Source: Methanolinea sp. UBA473
Lineage (GTDB): Archaea; Halobacteriota; Methanomicrobia; Methanomicrobiales; Methanospirillaceae
DNA: 20,993 nucleotides
Assembly: GCA_002509495.1 (NCBI GenBank)
Contig: DAEV01000040.1
Coordinates: 1 to 20,993 of the forward strand
Reading direction: 5' to 3'
The notes beneath the pieces are model-generated. The model made no database searches. It had not been told where the DNA came from and saw only the letters and a list, made by a program, of their open reading frames with translations. This document shows positions 15,794 through 20,993 of this stretch, in pieces (position 1 is the first letter of the stretch; the number at the start of each line of letters is the position of its first letter). The position numbers were made by a program, and so were the translations under genes.

Positions 15794-17824
15794 TCACAGG
15801 AGCGGGGGCATCTCCAGCGCCGGGTGCCCTGCCCGGACCAGGAACTCTGCGAGCTCCTGGATCGTTCCGGCCGAATTCTCGTCCGCGATCTTCTCGAAGA
15901 GGTCCGGAAGCCCTCTTTTCCTGAAGATCTCACGGAGGCGGGAAGCAAGCTCTTCTTTCAGGACGGCGGGCATCCAGACGAGGCGGCCGATCCCACCTTC
16001 TGCCTGGAGGAACCGATCGCTTCCGATATACGTCTTCGAGATACCGGCGAATCCAGGAGTCTGGGCGCCGCCTCCTATCGTCCCTGCGAGGGTTGAGAAG
16101 GACATCCCTGAGGGCGTCTCTCCCTTGTACTCGCGGTTGACCACCATGAACCCGTTCACCTCCGGGAGCATCACCGCGATGCACTCGAAGCAGCCGCAGC
16201 AGGTCATGGGGTATTCCATGACGCTGTAGAGCGAGCACCGGTCCACCTCCCCGTGGGAGGCCTTCTTGACGAACCGGTTCACCCCTTCGAACTCACCGCG
16301 GGCCTGGTCGATCATCTGCCCCTTCAGGACCGGCTGGTTGGCCCCGGAGGGGGAGATCTCGTACGCGATCTGCCCGTCGAGCCATGTGATGGCACCGCAG
16401 AGCGCGGGCCGCTCCGGAGTGATGATGCAGACGTGGTTCGGGGCGAAGGTCTGGCAGAGCGTGCAGGAATAGAAGGTGTCTACCTCGGTATCGCGGAGCC
16501 CCTGGATACGTGCGTCCCTCTCCACGTACACGGCATCCGCCAACAACTTTCCGTCCATCACCGCCTGGTCGTCGGTGAGAAGGGTGACCTGGACCGCATC
16601 CAGGAGGTCGGGGAAGTCCATCCGGAACTTGGCGGCGATCAGTTTCCCGAGGTGCTCGATCCGCACCCCTTTCCCGACTGCGTCCTTCGAGATCCGGACC
16701 CAGATGAGGTCTCGCTGCGCCACGTGCCAGGAGCCTTCCCCATAGTTCACGAAGTTGTGGATCCGGCGCTCGAGGACAGGTTCGTACTCCTTCTTCATCT
16801 GGCTTCCGCTCACCTCCACCAGGATGCCGAGGGGGTACGCACCGCCCTGCTTCATCTCCTGGATCTCGGGGCCAATCACCCGGACCTGCCCGTCCTTTAC
16901 CTCTTCCTTCGGGCGGACCGAAAGGAGCTCGAACGCCGGGGACCGTCCGCCCCCGAACTCAACGTACATCTCCTCCTTCCGGATGCTCTTCCCCTCGAAC
17001 GCCGGAGAGCAGGCCATGGGGATCGGGATGGCGGTGACCGAGACCCTGATCCCCTTGATCTCCATCCCCTTCCGGACCGCATCCGCGGCATCGACCGGCA
17101 GGAAGGCCCCGCCTTCGTAGCCTCCGATGGAAAGAATGGGGATGCCGAGGAGGGAGAATGCGTTGACCATTGCGATCTCCCCGTCGGAGAGGCCTGGAAA
17201 GAGGATCACGATGGCCTTCGCCCTCTCGCGGGCGTATGCGAGCAGCCTGTCCGCGTCCCCCGGTGCGACTCCGCCGAACATCATTGCCACCCGGGCGATC
17301 ACGTCCAGGAAATGGATCCCGTGGGATGGGCGGGGCCCCAGCGGCACCAGGCGGTACTCTACTCCCACTTTGATCCCTTCCCCCGTCAGGGACCCGACCA
17401 CGTCCCCTGCGAGGAACGTCAGCATCAGTTTCTCCTGCAGCTCGCGGCAGATCCCCGCAGCCATGTCCGGGTGGGGTGGTGTCCCGCAGACAAAGGCCAG
17501 CCCGAGGATGCTTCCGTCCACCAGGGAGTACCCGAGTCTCCGGAGGTCCGCGTCCGGGATGAATCCCGTATAGGGAGCCTGCCCCTTTCCATTTGCCTGG
17601 ACCTGGGAGGCGGTGAGGCACTCCATCGCCACCAGCGGGTTCTCATGGGTCACTGCATAGGCCTCTCTTGCGGCCTCTGCGCCGTGTACCTGGATGCCCG
17701 TGAGCGCAAACGTGACCGGGAGGTGGTAGGCAGTCTCTTCGTAGGAGAAGATGCCGGAAAGCTGGCTCACCTTCTCTTTCAAGTCTGAATTCCCCGAACC
17801 AATGGCCTTTTCTACGTCAATCAT
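15794..17824 (-). CDS. acsB: Acetyl-CoA synthase, bacterial-type with N-terminal domain
   Basis: This enzyme joins CO, a methyl group from the corrinoid protein and CoA into acetyl-CoA at a nickel-iron A-cluster. It has 676 residues. The cluster cysteines are C454, C457, C466 and C476 (SCTLCQ, HVC, ALCG) and the CGC pair C543/C545 that binds the distal nickel. Against Moorella AcsB as remembered (cysteines 506/509/518/528 and 595/597) every one is offset by 52. The missing residues therefore all lie before residue 454, and at least about 27 of them at the N terminus. Archaeal CdhC lacks the N-terminal CO-dehydrogenase-contacting domain altogether, so this is the bacterial form, slightly shortened. 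ATG 17824 is supported by a TATA-like box 27 bases upstream. It leads the operon. Confidence 0.95.
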   Translation of the reverse strand: MIDVEKAIGSGNSDLKEKVSQLSGIFSYEETAYHLPVTFALTGIQVHGAEAAREAYAVTHENPLVAMECLTASQVQANGKGQAPYTGFIPDADLRRLGYSLVDGSILGLAFVCGTPPHPDMAAGICRELQEKLMLTFLAGDVVGSLTGEGIKVGVEYRLVPLGPRPSHGIHFLDVIARVAMMFGGVAPGDADRLLAYARERAKAIVILFPGLSDGEIAMVNAFSLLGIPILSIGGYEGGAFLPVDAADAVRKGMEIKGIRVSVTAIPIPMACSPAFEGKSIRKEEMYVEFGGGRSPAFELLSVRPKEEVKDGQVRVIGPEIQEMKQGGAYPLGILVEVSGSQMKKEYEPVLERRIHNFVNYGEGSWHVAQRDLIWVRISKDAVGKGVRIEHLGKLIAAKFRMDFPDLLDAVQVTLLTDDQAVMDGKLLADAVYVERDARIQGLRDTEVDTFYSCTLCQTFAPNHVCIITPERPALCGAITWLDGQIAYEISPSGANQPVLKGQMIDQARGEFEGVNRFVKKASHGEVDRCSLYSVMEYPMTCCGCFECIAVMLPEVNGFMVVNREYKGETPSGMSFSTLAGTIGGGAQTPGFAGISKTYIGSDRFLQAEGGIGRLVWMPAVLKEELASRLREIFRKRGLPDLFEKIADENSAGTIQELAEFLVRAGHPALEMPPLL

Positions 17825-17847
17825 ACCGTATCTGCCGTCCTACCTGT

Positions 17848-17854
17848 GTATTTA
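17848..17854 (-). promoter_or_regulatory. Promoter of the acs operon
   Basis: TAAATAC on the minus strand is centred about 27 bases before ATG 17824, which predicts a leaderless transcript. No ribosome binding site precedes acsB, while the following genes have them. The intergenic space to the divergent glutaredoxin gene is 156 bases. Confidence 0.5.
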
Positions 17855-17980
17855 CCCGCAGTCCTAAATGGGTTTGCATCACGGGCAGGGGCACCCCCGG
17901 GACGGAAAAGTTCCCGTTCAACTAAGGTTATCATCATTCCGGCAAGAGTCTGATCGAAAAACCCAGGCGGTGTTCGGACG

Positions 17981-18259
17981 ATGAAAATGGAACATGTGAA
18001 AGGCCGGTCGAAAGGAAAGGTAGAATTGTACGCGCTCTCCACCTGCGGGTGGTGCGCAAAGACAAAGGAACTGCTCAGCGACCTGGGGGTGGAGTATAGT
18101 TACGTATTTGTGGACCTCCTGCCAGAGGAAGAGATGGAGGAGGCGATCACGGTGGTTGAACGGTTCAATCCCCACGGTTCCTTTCCCACGATGGTAATCA
18201 ACGGTTCCCGAACCATCGTAGGATTCAAAGAGGCCGAGATCAGGGAGGCACTGGAATGA
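17981..18259 (+). CDS. Glutaredoxin/NrdH-like thiol redox protein
   Basis: This is a 92-residue thioredoxin-fold protein. The redox pair is C22/C25 in STCGWCAKTK, and the conserved cis-proline is P69 in GSFPTMVING. A short polar extension (about 1-12) precedes the fold. It is likely the substrate of the FTR-like reductase encoded next, whose ATG overlaps this stop (ATGA, 18256-18259). GGCGGTG eight bases upstream supports ATG 17981; ATG 17987 is an alternative. It reads divergently from the acs operon. Disulfide reduction of target proteins with electrons from ferredoxin is the expected role, by analogy with methanogen FTR systems. Confidence 0.88.
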   Translation: MKMEHVKGRSKGKVELYALSTCGWCAKTKELLSDLGVEYSYVFVDLLPEEEMEEAITVVERFNPHGSFPTMVINGSRTIVGFKEAEIREALE

Positions 18260-18774
18260 GCGTAGAGGATATTGGCGAAGCGGAGGCAGAGGAGTATCTC
18301 AAACGGCTCCAGAGGGAAGCTTCCGAAGGGGGATATCTCCTCAATCGGGATCACGCATTCATCCTTTCCCTCGCAAAAGGGCTCATGATCAACGAGCGCC
18401 GTTACGGGTACCCGGCCTGCCCGTGCAGGCTGTCGTCCGGCCGGAAAGAGGACGATCTCGACATCATATGCCCGTGCGACTACCGGGACCCGGACCTCGA
18501 CCAGTTCGGGGCCTGTTACTGCGCCCTCTACGTCTCCCCGGAGGTCTCGTCCGGGGCAAAGACGGTGGGATCTATCCCCGAGAGGAGGCCACCGAGGCAG
18601 GAGCGGGCCAGGATCGCCAGCGTCGCAAAACCCGGTGGCATTGGTCCGGGCTTTTCCGTCCCTCTCCCCGTCTGGCGGTGTAAAGTCTGCGGGTACCTCT
18701 GCGCACGGGAGCAGCCCCCCCTCGTCTGCCCGGTGTGCAAGGCGAAGAAGGACCGGTTCGAACGCTTCCTCTGA
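18256..18774 (+). CDS. Ferredoxin:thioredoxin reductase catalytic subunit fused to rubredoxin
   Basis: This protein passes electrons from ferredoxin, or from its own rubredoxin, to thioredoxin-like proteins through a [4Fe-4S] cluster next to an active-site disulfide. It has 172 residues. The FTR domain (about 1-100) has the three Cys pairs C55/C57 (CPC), C72/C74 (CPC) and C87/C89. The spacings here are 14 and 12, compared with 16 and 8 in plant enzymes, and the third pair is CYC in place of CHC. After a proline/charged linker, a C-terminal rubredoxin-like domain carries C142, C145 (CKVCGY), C158 and C161 (CPVC) for one iron. It is translationally coupled to the glutaredoxin-like gene, so they probably work as a pair. 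The fusion suggests that rubredoxin delivers the electrons. Confidence 0.9.
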   Translation: MSVEDIGEAEAEEYLKRLQREASEGGYLLNRDHAFILSLAKGLMINERRYGYPACPCRLSSGRKEDDLDIICPCDYRDPDLDQFGACYCALYVSPEVSSGAKTVGSIPERRPPRQERARIASVAKPGGIGPGFSVPLPVWRCKVCGYLCAREQPPLVCPVCKAKKDRFERFL

Positions 18775-18796
18775 CCGGATCTGCCCGGGCCGAGAG

Positions 18797-18807
18797 GCTC
18801 AAATAGT
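18797..18807 (+). promoter_or_regulatory. Promoter of the Cys-rich small protein gene
   Basis: CTCAAATAG lies about 26 bases before ATG 18830, consistent with leaderless transcription independent of the upstream FTR gene. Confidence 0.4.
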
Positions 18808-18829
18808 CCGCTCCCCAAGTTTACAGTAT

Positions 18830-19174
18830 ATGGAAGAAACGGTCTGCATCGAGGTCGTGGGGCTGAAGGACTCCACGTGCTCTCCTTTTCCCTGTGACAA
18901 CACCCGAAGCTGCGGCCTGTATGACTGCCACCCCACCGGCAAGCTCATCCCGGCCTTCGAAGCGTTGAGATCCGAGATCCGGGAACAGTTCGGGGACCGG
19001 GTGCAGATGACGCTCGTTCTAATCGACCAGGAGATGCCCGAGCATATCCGCGTGATCATCGCCGAACAGTACCCCCCCCTTCCGTTTGTGCTGATCGACG
19101 GGGATCTCGTCCCCATGGGACGCATCTCGCTGCCGTTGCTGCAGAAAGAGCTGGAGAAGAGAAAAATCAGGTGA
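18830..19174 (+). CDS. Cys-rich, thioredoxin-fold-like small protein
   Basis: This is a 114-residue protein whose family I cannot name. The N-terminal strand is followed by a cysteine cluster (C17, C22, C28, C33 in DSTCSPFPCD and SCGLYDC) where thioredoxins have their active site. The C-terminal half (LVLIDQ, then LPFVLIDGDLVPMGR) looks like the cis-Pro strand and following hairpin of a thioredoxin fold. Four Cys in this pattern could bind metal or an iron-sulfur cluster, or form disulfides. ATG 18830 is chosen because of the TATA-like box 26 bases upstream; the open frame extends back to 18635 within the FTR gene. Its 3' end overlaps the convergent carbonic anhydrase gene by eight bases. A part in the neighbouring redox system is inference. 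Confidence 0.75.
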   Translation: MEETVCIEVVGLKDSTCSPFPCDNTRSCGLYDCHPTGKLIPAFEALRSEIREQFGDRVQMTLVLIDQEMPEHIRVIIAEQYPPLPFVLIDGDLVPMGRISLPLLQKELEKRKIR

Positions 19175-19748
19175 TCTTGGAGAGCTCCCCGTTCTCCAGG
19201 TTGTAGTAGAGGCCGTGGATCTCGATCTTCTTTTCTTCCAGTGCTTTCTTGACCAGGGGATAGTTCTTCAGGTGCTCGATCTGGAGCCTTATGTTCTCCA
19301 GCTCGATCATCGTGGATCTCTTTTTTGCCTCTTCCGGAGTCTTCGGAGGCTTGATCTTCGCATCGACCCGGGTCTTCGCCTCTACGGCGTTGTTAAGCCA
19401 GAGGGGGATGTACACGTCATCGGTCTGCTTGTCCAGGGCTTTGATGGCCCCGCAATCGGAATGACCGCAGATCACGATCTCCTTGATCTTGAGGTGCCGG
19501 ATCGCGTATTCCAGCACCGTGGCAAAGTTCCAGTCGTGGAGCGGAGCGACATTGCCGATGTTGCGATGCATGAAAAGGGTCCCGGGCATGGCCTGCGTGA
19601 TATGTCCGGTCTGGAGGCGGGAGTCCGAGCATCCGATCCAGAGCACGGAGGGGCTCTGGCCCCTGGTGAGTTCCTCGTAGTGCGCCCTGTTCTCCTTGAA
19701 GAATCCTTCCCTGAATTTCTTGTTGCCTTCGAGCAGTTTGTCGATCAT
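19167..19748 (-). CDS. Beta-class carbonic anhydrase
   Basis: This enzyme interconverts CO2 and bicarbonate in the cytoplasm. It has 193 residues. The zinc ligands C40 (in CSDSR, with the D42/R44 dyad), H96 and C99 (GHSDCG) are all present, and so is the family segment HRNIGN. ATG 19748 is chosen because it starts at the usual family N terminus (MIDKLLEGNKKFREG); the upstream extension to 19802 would cross the leader. AGGAACGAG is a weak ribosome binding site. Upstream is a TATA box, with a 27-base dyad at the predicted transcription start, so regulation by a repressor is possible. The enzyme would supply CO2 or bicarbonate to methanogenesis, carboxylases and the acetyl-CoA pathway. Confidence 0.94.
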   Translation of the reverse strand: MIDKLLEGNKKFREGFFKENRAHYEELTRGQSPSVLWIGCSDSRLQTGHITQAMPGTLFMHRNIGNVAPLHDWNFATVLEYAIRHLKIKEIVICGHSDCGAIKALDKQTDDVYIPLWLNNAVEAKTRVDAKIKPPKTPEEAKKRSTMIELENIRLQIEHLKNYPLVKKALEEKKIEIHGLYYNLENGELSKIT

Positions 19749-19804
19749 GGTCTCGTTCCTGTATCGGTTGAGTGGTAGTAACGAAGGTTTCGTCCGCCAC
19801 ACGG

Positions 19805-19831
19805 CACGAATACCCTGGAGGGATATTCGTG
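19805..19831. promoter_or_regulatory. Palindrome at the carbonic anhydrase transcription start (candidate operator)
   Basis: CACGAATA (19805-19812) and TATTCGTG (19824-19831) are perfect inverted copies. After one mismatch the arms regain two further pairs (CC/GG) around a 5-base centre. The dyad is centred at 19818, almost exactly where transcription should begin given the TATA box at 19837-19846. In archaea repressors often bind there. An RNA hairpin in the leader is the alternative. Confidence 0.55.
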
Positions 19832-19836
19832 GCAGG

Positions 19837-19846
19837 GAAATTAAAG
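19837..19846 (-). promoter_or_regulatory. Promoter of the carbonic anhydrase gene
   Basis: TCTTTAATTT read on the minus strand is centred near 19842. Initiation about 26 bases downstream falls near 19816, leaving a leader of roughly 68 bases before ATG 19748. Confidence 0.5.
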
Positions 19847-20063
19847 ATTGAGGATTTGGATCCGAGAGACCGATGGGAGCAGAAACGGCCCGTTCTTTTT
19901 GATTCGATGCCCGGGGGCAAGAGCGTTAAGGGGAGCGAACCATGGGAAAAGCGAAATTGTCCGATCACCGGAATGTCCACAAGAGGAGACAAAAATCCTG
20001 TCAGGCGGTTTCCGAAACCGGCAGAGAATTGTAATCCCCCGCCAAATGGGATCCTGAATATCG
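19847..20063. other. Intergenic region upstream of the DUF1624 gene
   Basis: No gene is recognised. The open frame running from 19772 into the next gene is a shadow of it. A short hairpin, CGGTTT/AAACCG with a 3-base loop, lies at 20006-20020. No clear TATA box for the following gene was found. Confidence 0.5.
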
Positions 20064-20852
20064 ATGGCCGGGAGCAGGAGAGAGGGAGGGATTCTCGCAA
20101 CATCCCACGTGAAGGAGCGGTTCTTCGAGATCGATGTTCTCCGGGGTGTTGCGGTGATCATGATGGTGGTCTTTCACGCAGCCTTCGACCTCGCGTATTT
20201 CGGGATCTGGCACGAGAACGTGTCCACGGGCCCCTGGAGGCTGCTCGCACTCCTCACCGCATCCCTCTTCCTCTTCCTTATCGGCGTTTCCCTATCAGTC
20301 TCCGGGGCAACGGCCAGGGCCACTCTCACACCCGGGGCATTCTTTGCGAAGTATCTCTCCCGGGGTATGTTCATTCTCCTCCTCGGCCTGGGAATCACGG
20401 CGGTGACCTGGTTCCTGGTTCCCGGGGAGACCATCGTCTTCGGCATCCTCCATCTCATCGGTGTCTCCGTGATGCTGGCACCCGTCTTCCTCCGCTTCCA
20501 CTGGGGGAACCTGGCGGCGGGGATCGCGTGCCTGGCGGCAGGGACGGTTCTCTCGGGAGTGGAGGGTCCCATGTGGCTCGTCTGGCTGGGGGTCCATCCT
20601 TTCGCGTTTGCCAGCCTGGACTACACTCCCCTTTTCCCGTGGTTGGGAGCGGTTCTCCTCGGGCTTTTTTCCGGGCAGTGCCTGTATCCGGGAGGAATCC
20701 GGCGGTTCGCACTGCCTTCCCCCTCGTTCCCCCTTCGCGAGGTCTTCATTTTCCTCGGGAGGCATTCTCTCGCGATCTATCTCCTGCACCAGCCCGTGAT
20801 CCTGGTCATGATCGGGTTGATCTGGCACCCGGCCGGACTGGGGTTCGGGTGA
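20064..20852 (+). CDS. DUF1624 membrane protein (heparan-alpha-glucosaminide acetyltransferase-like)
   Basis: This is a polytopic membrane protein of 262 residues with about six to seven hydrophobic helices. The N-terminal FFEIDVLRGVAVIMMVVFH and the adjoining AAFDLAYFG are the signature of the DUF1624/HGSNAT-like family, in which the His (here in VVFHAAFD) is the likely catalytic position. Members are thought to transfer acyl groups to sugars or lipids across the membrane; the substrate is unknown here. ATG 20064 gives a 15-residue basic leader. GTG 20109, directly before KERFFEIDVLRG, fits the family start better, but neither has a strong ribosome binding site, so the start is uncertain. 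The stop is at 20850-20852. No operon partner is visible. Confidence 0.85.
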   Translation: MAGSRREGGILATSHVKERFFEIDVLRGVAVIMMVVFHAAFDLAYFGIWHENVSTGPWRLLALLTASLFLFLIGVSLSVSGATARATLTPGAFFAKYLSRGMFILLLGLGITAVTWFLVPGETIVFGILHLIGVSVMLAPVFLRFHWGNLAAGIACLAAGTVLSGVEGPMWLVWLGVHPFAFASLDYTPLFPWLGAVLLGLFSGQCLYPGGIRRFALPSPSFPLREVFIFLGRHSLAIYLLHQPVILVMIGLIWHPAGLGFG

Positions 20853-20927
20853 AAGGGTTTCCTCTGAAAATTCCGCACAGAACATCGGATTGATGCTGCG
20901 ATGGACATCTCGTATTAGATATCCGTC

Positions 20928-20933
20928 AAAAAA
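20928..20933 (-). terminator. T-tract downstream of a possible minus-strand gene
   Basis: Six A's on the plus strand give TTTTTT on the minus strand, about 25 bases past the stop proposed for the gene entering from the right edge. This is a plausible archaeal terminator. Confidence 0.35.
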
Positions 20934-20956
20934 CAGGACACATATTTTGATAGAAC

Positions 20957-20993
20957 CTAATACATTCGGTTGATCCCGCCGCGGGGGCGTCCC
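20957..20993 (-). CDS. Possible 3' end of a gene entering from the right edge
   Basis: On the minus strand the last bases read GRPRGGINRMY and then a TAG stop (20957-20959), followed downstream by a T6 tract. Eleven codons are too few to identify the product. The call rests only on the stop and terminator arrangement and may be chance. Confidence 0.3.
   Translation of the reverse strand, partial: GRPRGGINRMY

Noticed and set aside
16253..17788. 511-codon plus-strand frame opposite acsB
   Set aside because: It is an antisense shadow; acsB carries complete A-cluster motifs in the other strand.
17880..17925. Imperfect inverted repeat CGGGA/TCCCG in the acs-glutaredoxin intergenic space
   Set aside because: Five pairs with a 9-base loop is expected by chance in GC-rich DNA, and it is not placed at either predicted start.
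20961..20980. Resemblance of the right edge to the 5' end of archaeal 16S rRNA (ATTCGGTTGATCC...)
   Set aside because: The match breaks after about 18 bases, and the following GC-rich bases do not fit the 16S sequence. A minus-strand coding end with a T-tract explains the region as well.
1..20993. CRISPR array, insertion sequence or tRNA genes
   Set aside because: No regularly spaced repeats, transposase motifs, terminal inverted repeats around a gene, or cloverleaf sequences were recognised on either strand by reading.

Overview
The window looks like a chromosomal segment of a methanogenic archaeon, most likely of the Methanomicrobiales or a close relative. The grounds are a methanogenesis marker protein 14 homologue, PKD/PEGA surface proteins, TATA-driven leaderless-looking promoters, GGAGGTGATCC-type ribosome binding sites, and moderately high GC. 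The species cannot be named from the sequence alone.

Layout. (1) 1-1579, plus strand: the 3' half of purD overlapping argF. (2) 1727-5676, plus strand: a PKD/PEGA surface protein with a beta-propeller remnant in front of its first usable start, then two tandem paralogues that join HEAT-like repeats to a C-terminal membrane domain. (3) 5677-6194: about 500 bases without a convincing gene, but with several strong hairpins. (4) 6195-9134, minus strand: a small acidic protein plus methanogenesis marker 14, then a bactofilin-like membrane protein. (5) 9250-9777, plus strand: two very small membrane proteins. (6) 9774-17824, minus strand: a tight six-gene operon, acsB-acsD-acsC-acsV-mesB-like-cooC/acsF. 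(7) 17981-19174, plus strand: a thiol-redox group of glutaredoxin-like protein, ferredoxin:thioredoxin reductase fused to rubredoxin, and a Cys-rich small protein. (8) 19167-19748, minus strand: beta-carbonic anhydrase. (9) 20064-20852, plus strand: a DUF1624 membrane acyltransferase-like protein. The last bases may hold the 3' end of a minus-strand gene.

The most interesting region is the acs operon. Its acetyl-CoA synthase carries the N-terminal domain typical of the bacterial enzyme (AcsB) and absent from the usual archaeal CdhC. It sits with both subunits of the corrinoid iron-sulfur protein (CoFeSP), a RACo/AcsV-type reductive activator, a core-MetE/MesB-like methyltransferase and a nickel-insertion ATPase. 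No CO dehydrogenase and no AcsE methyltransferase lie in the cluster. The set reads as a CoFeSP methyl-group hub: the corrinoid protein receives a methyl group, AcsV keeps it reduced, AcsB turns the methyl into acetyl-CoA, and the MesB-like enzyme could pass it to homocysteine. The divergent redox genes and the nearby carbonic anhydrase fit a CO2-fixing anaerobe, though a direct link is inference.
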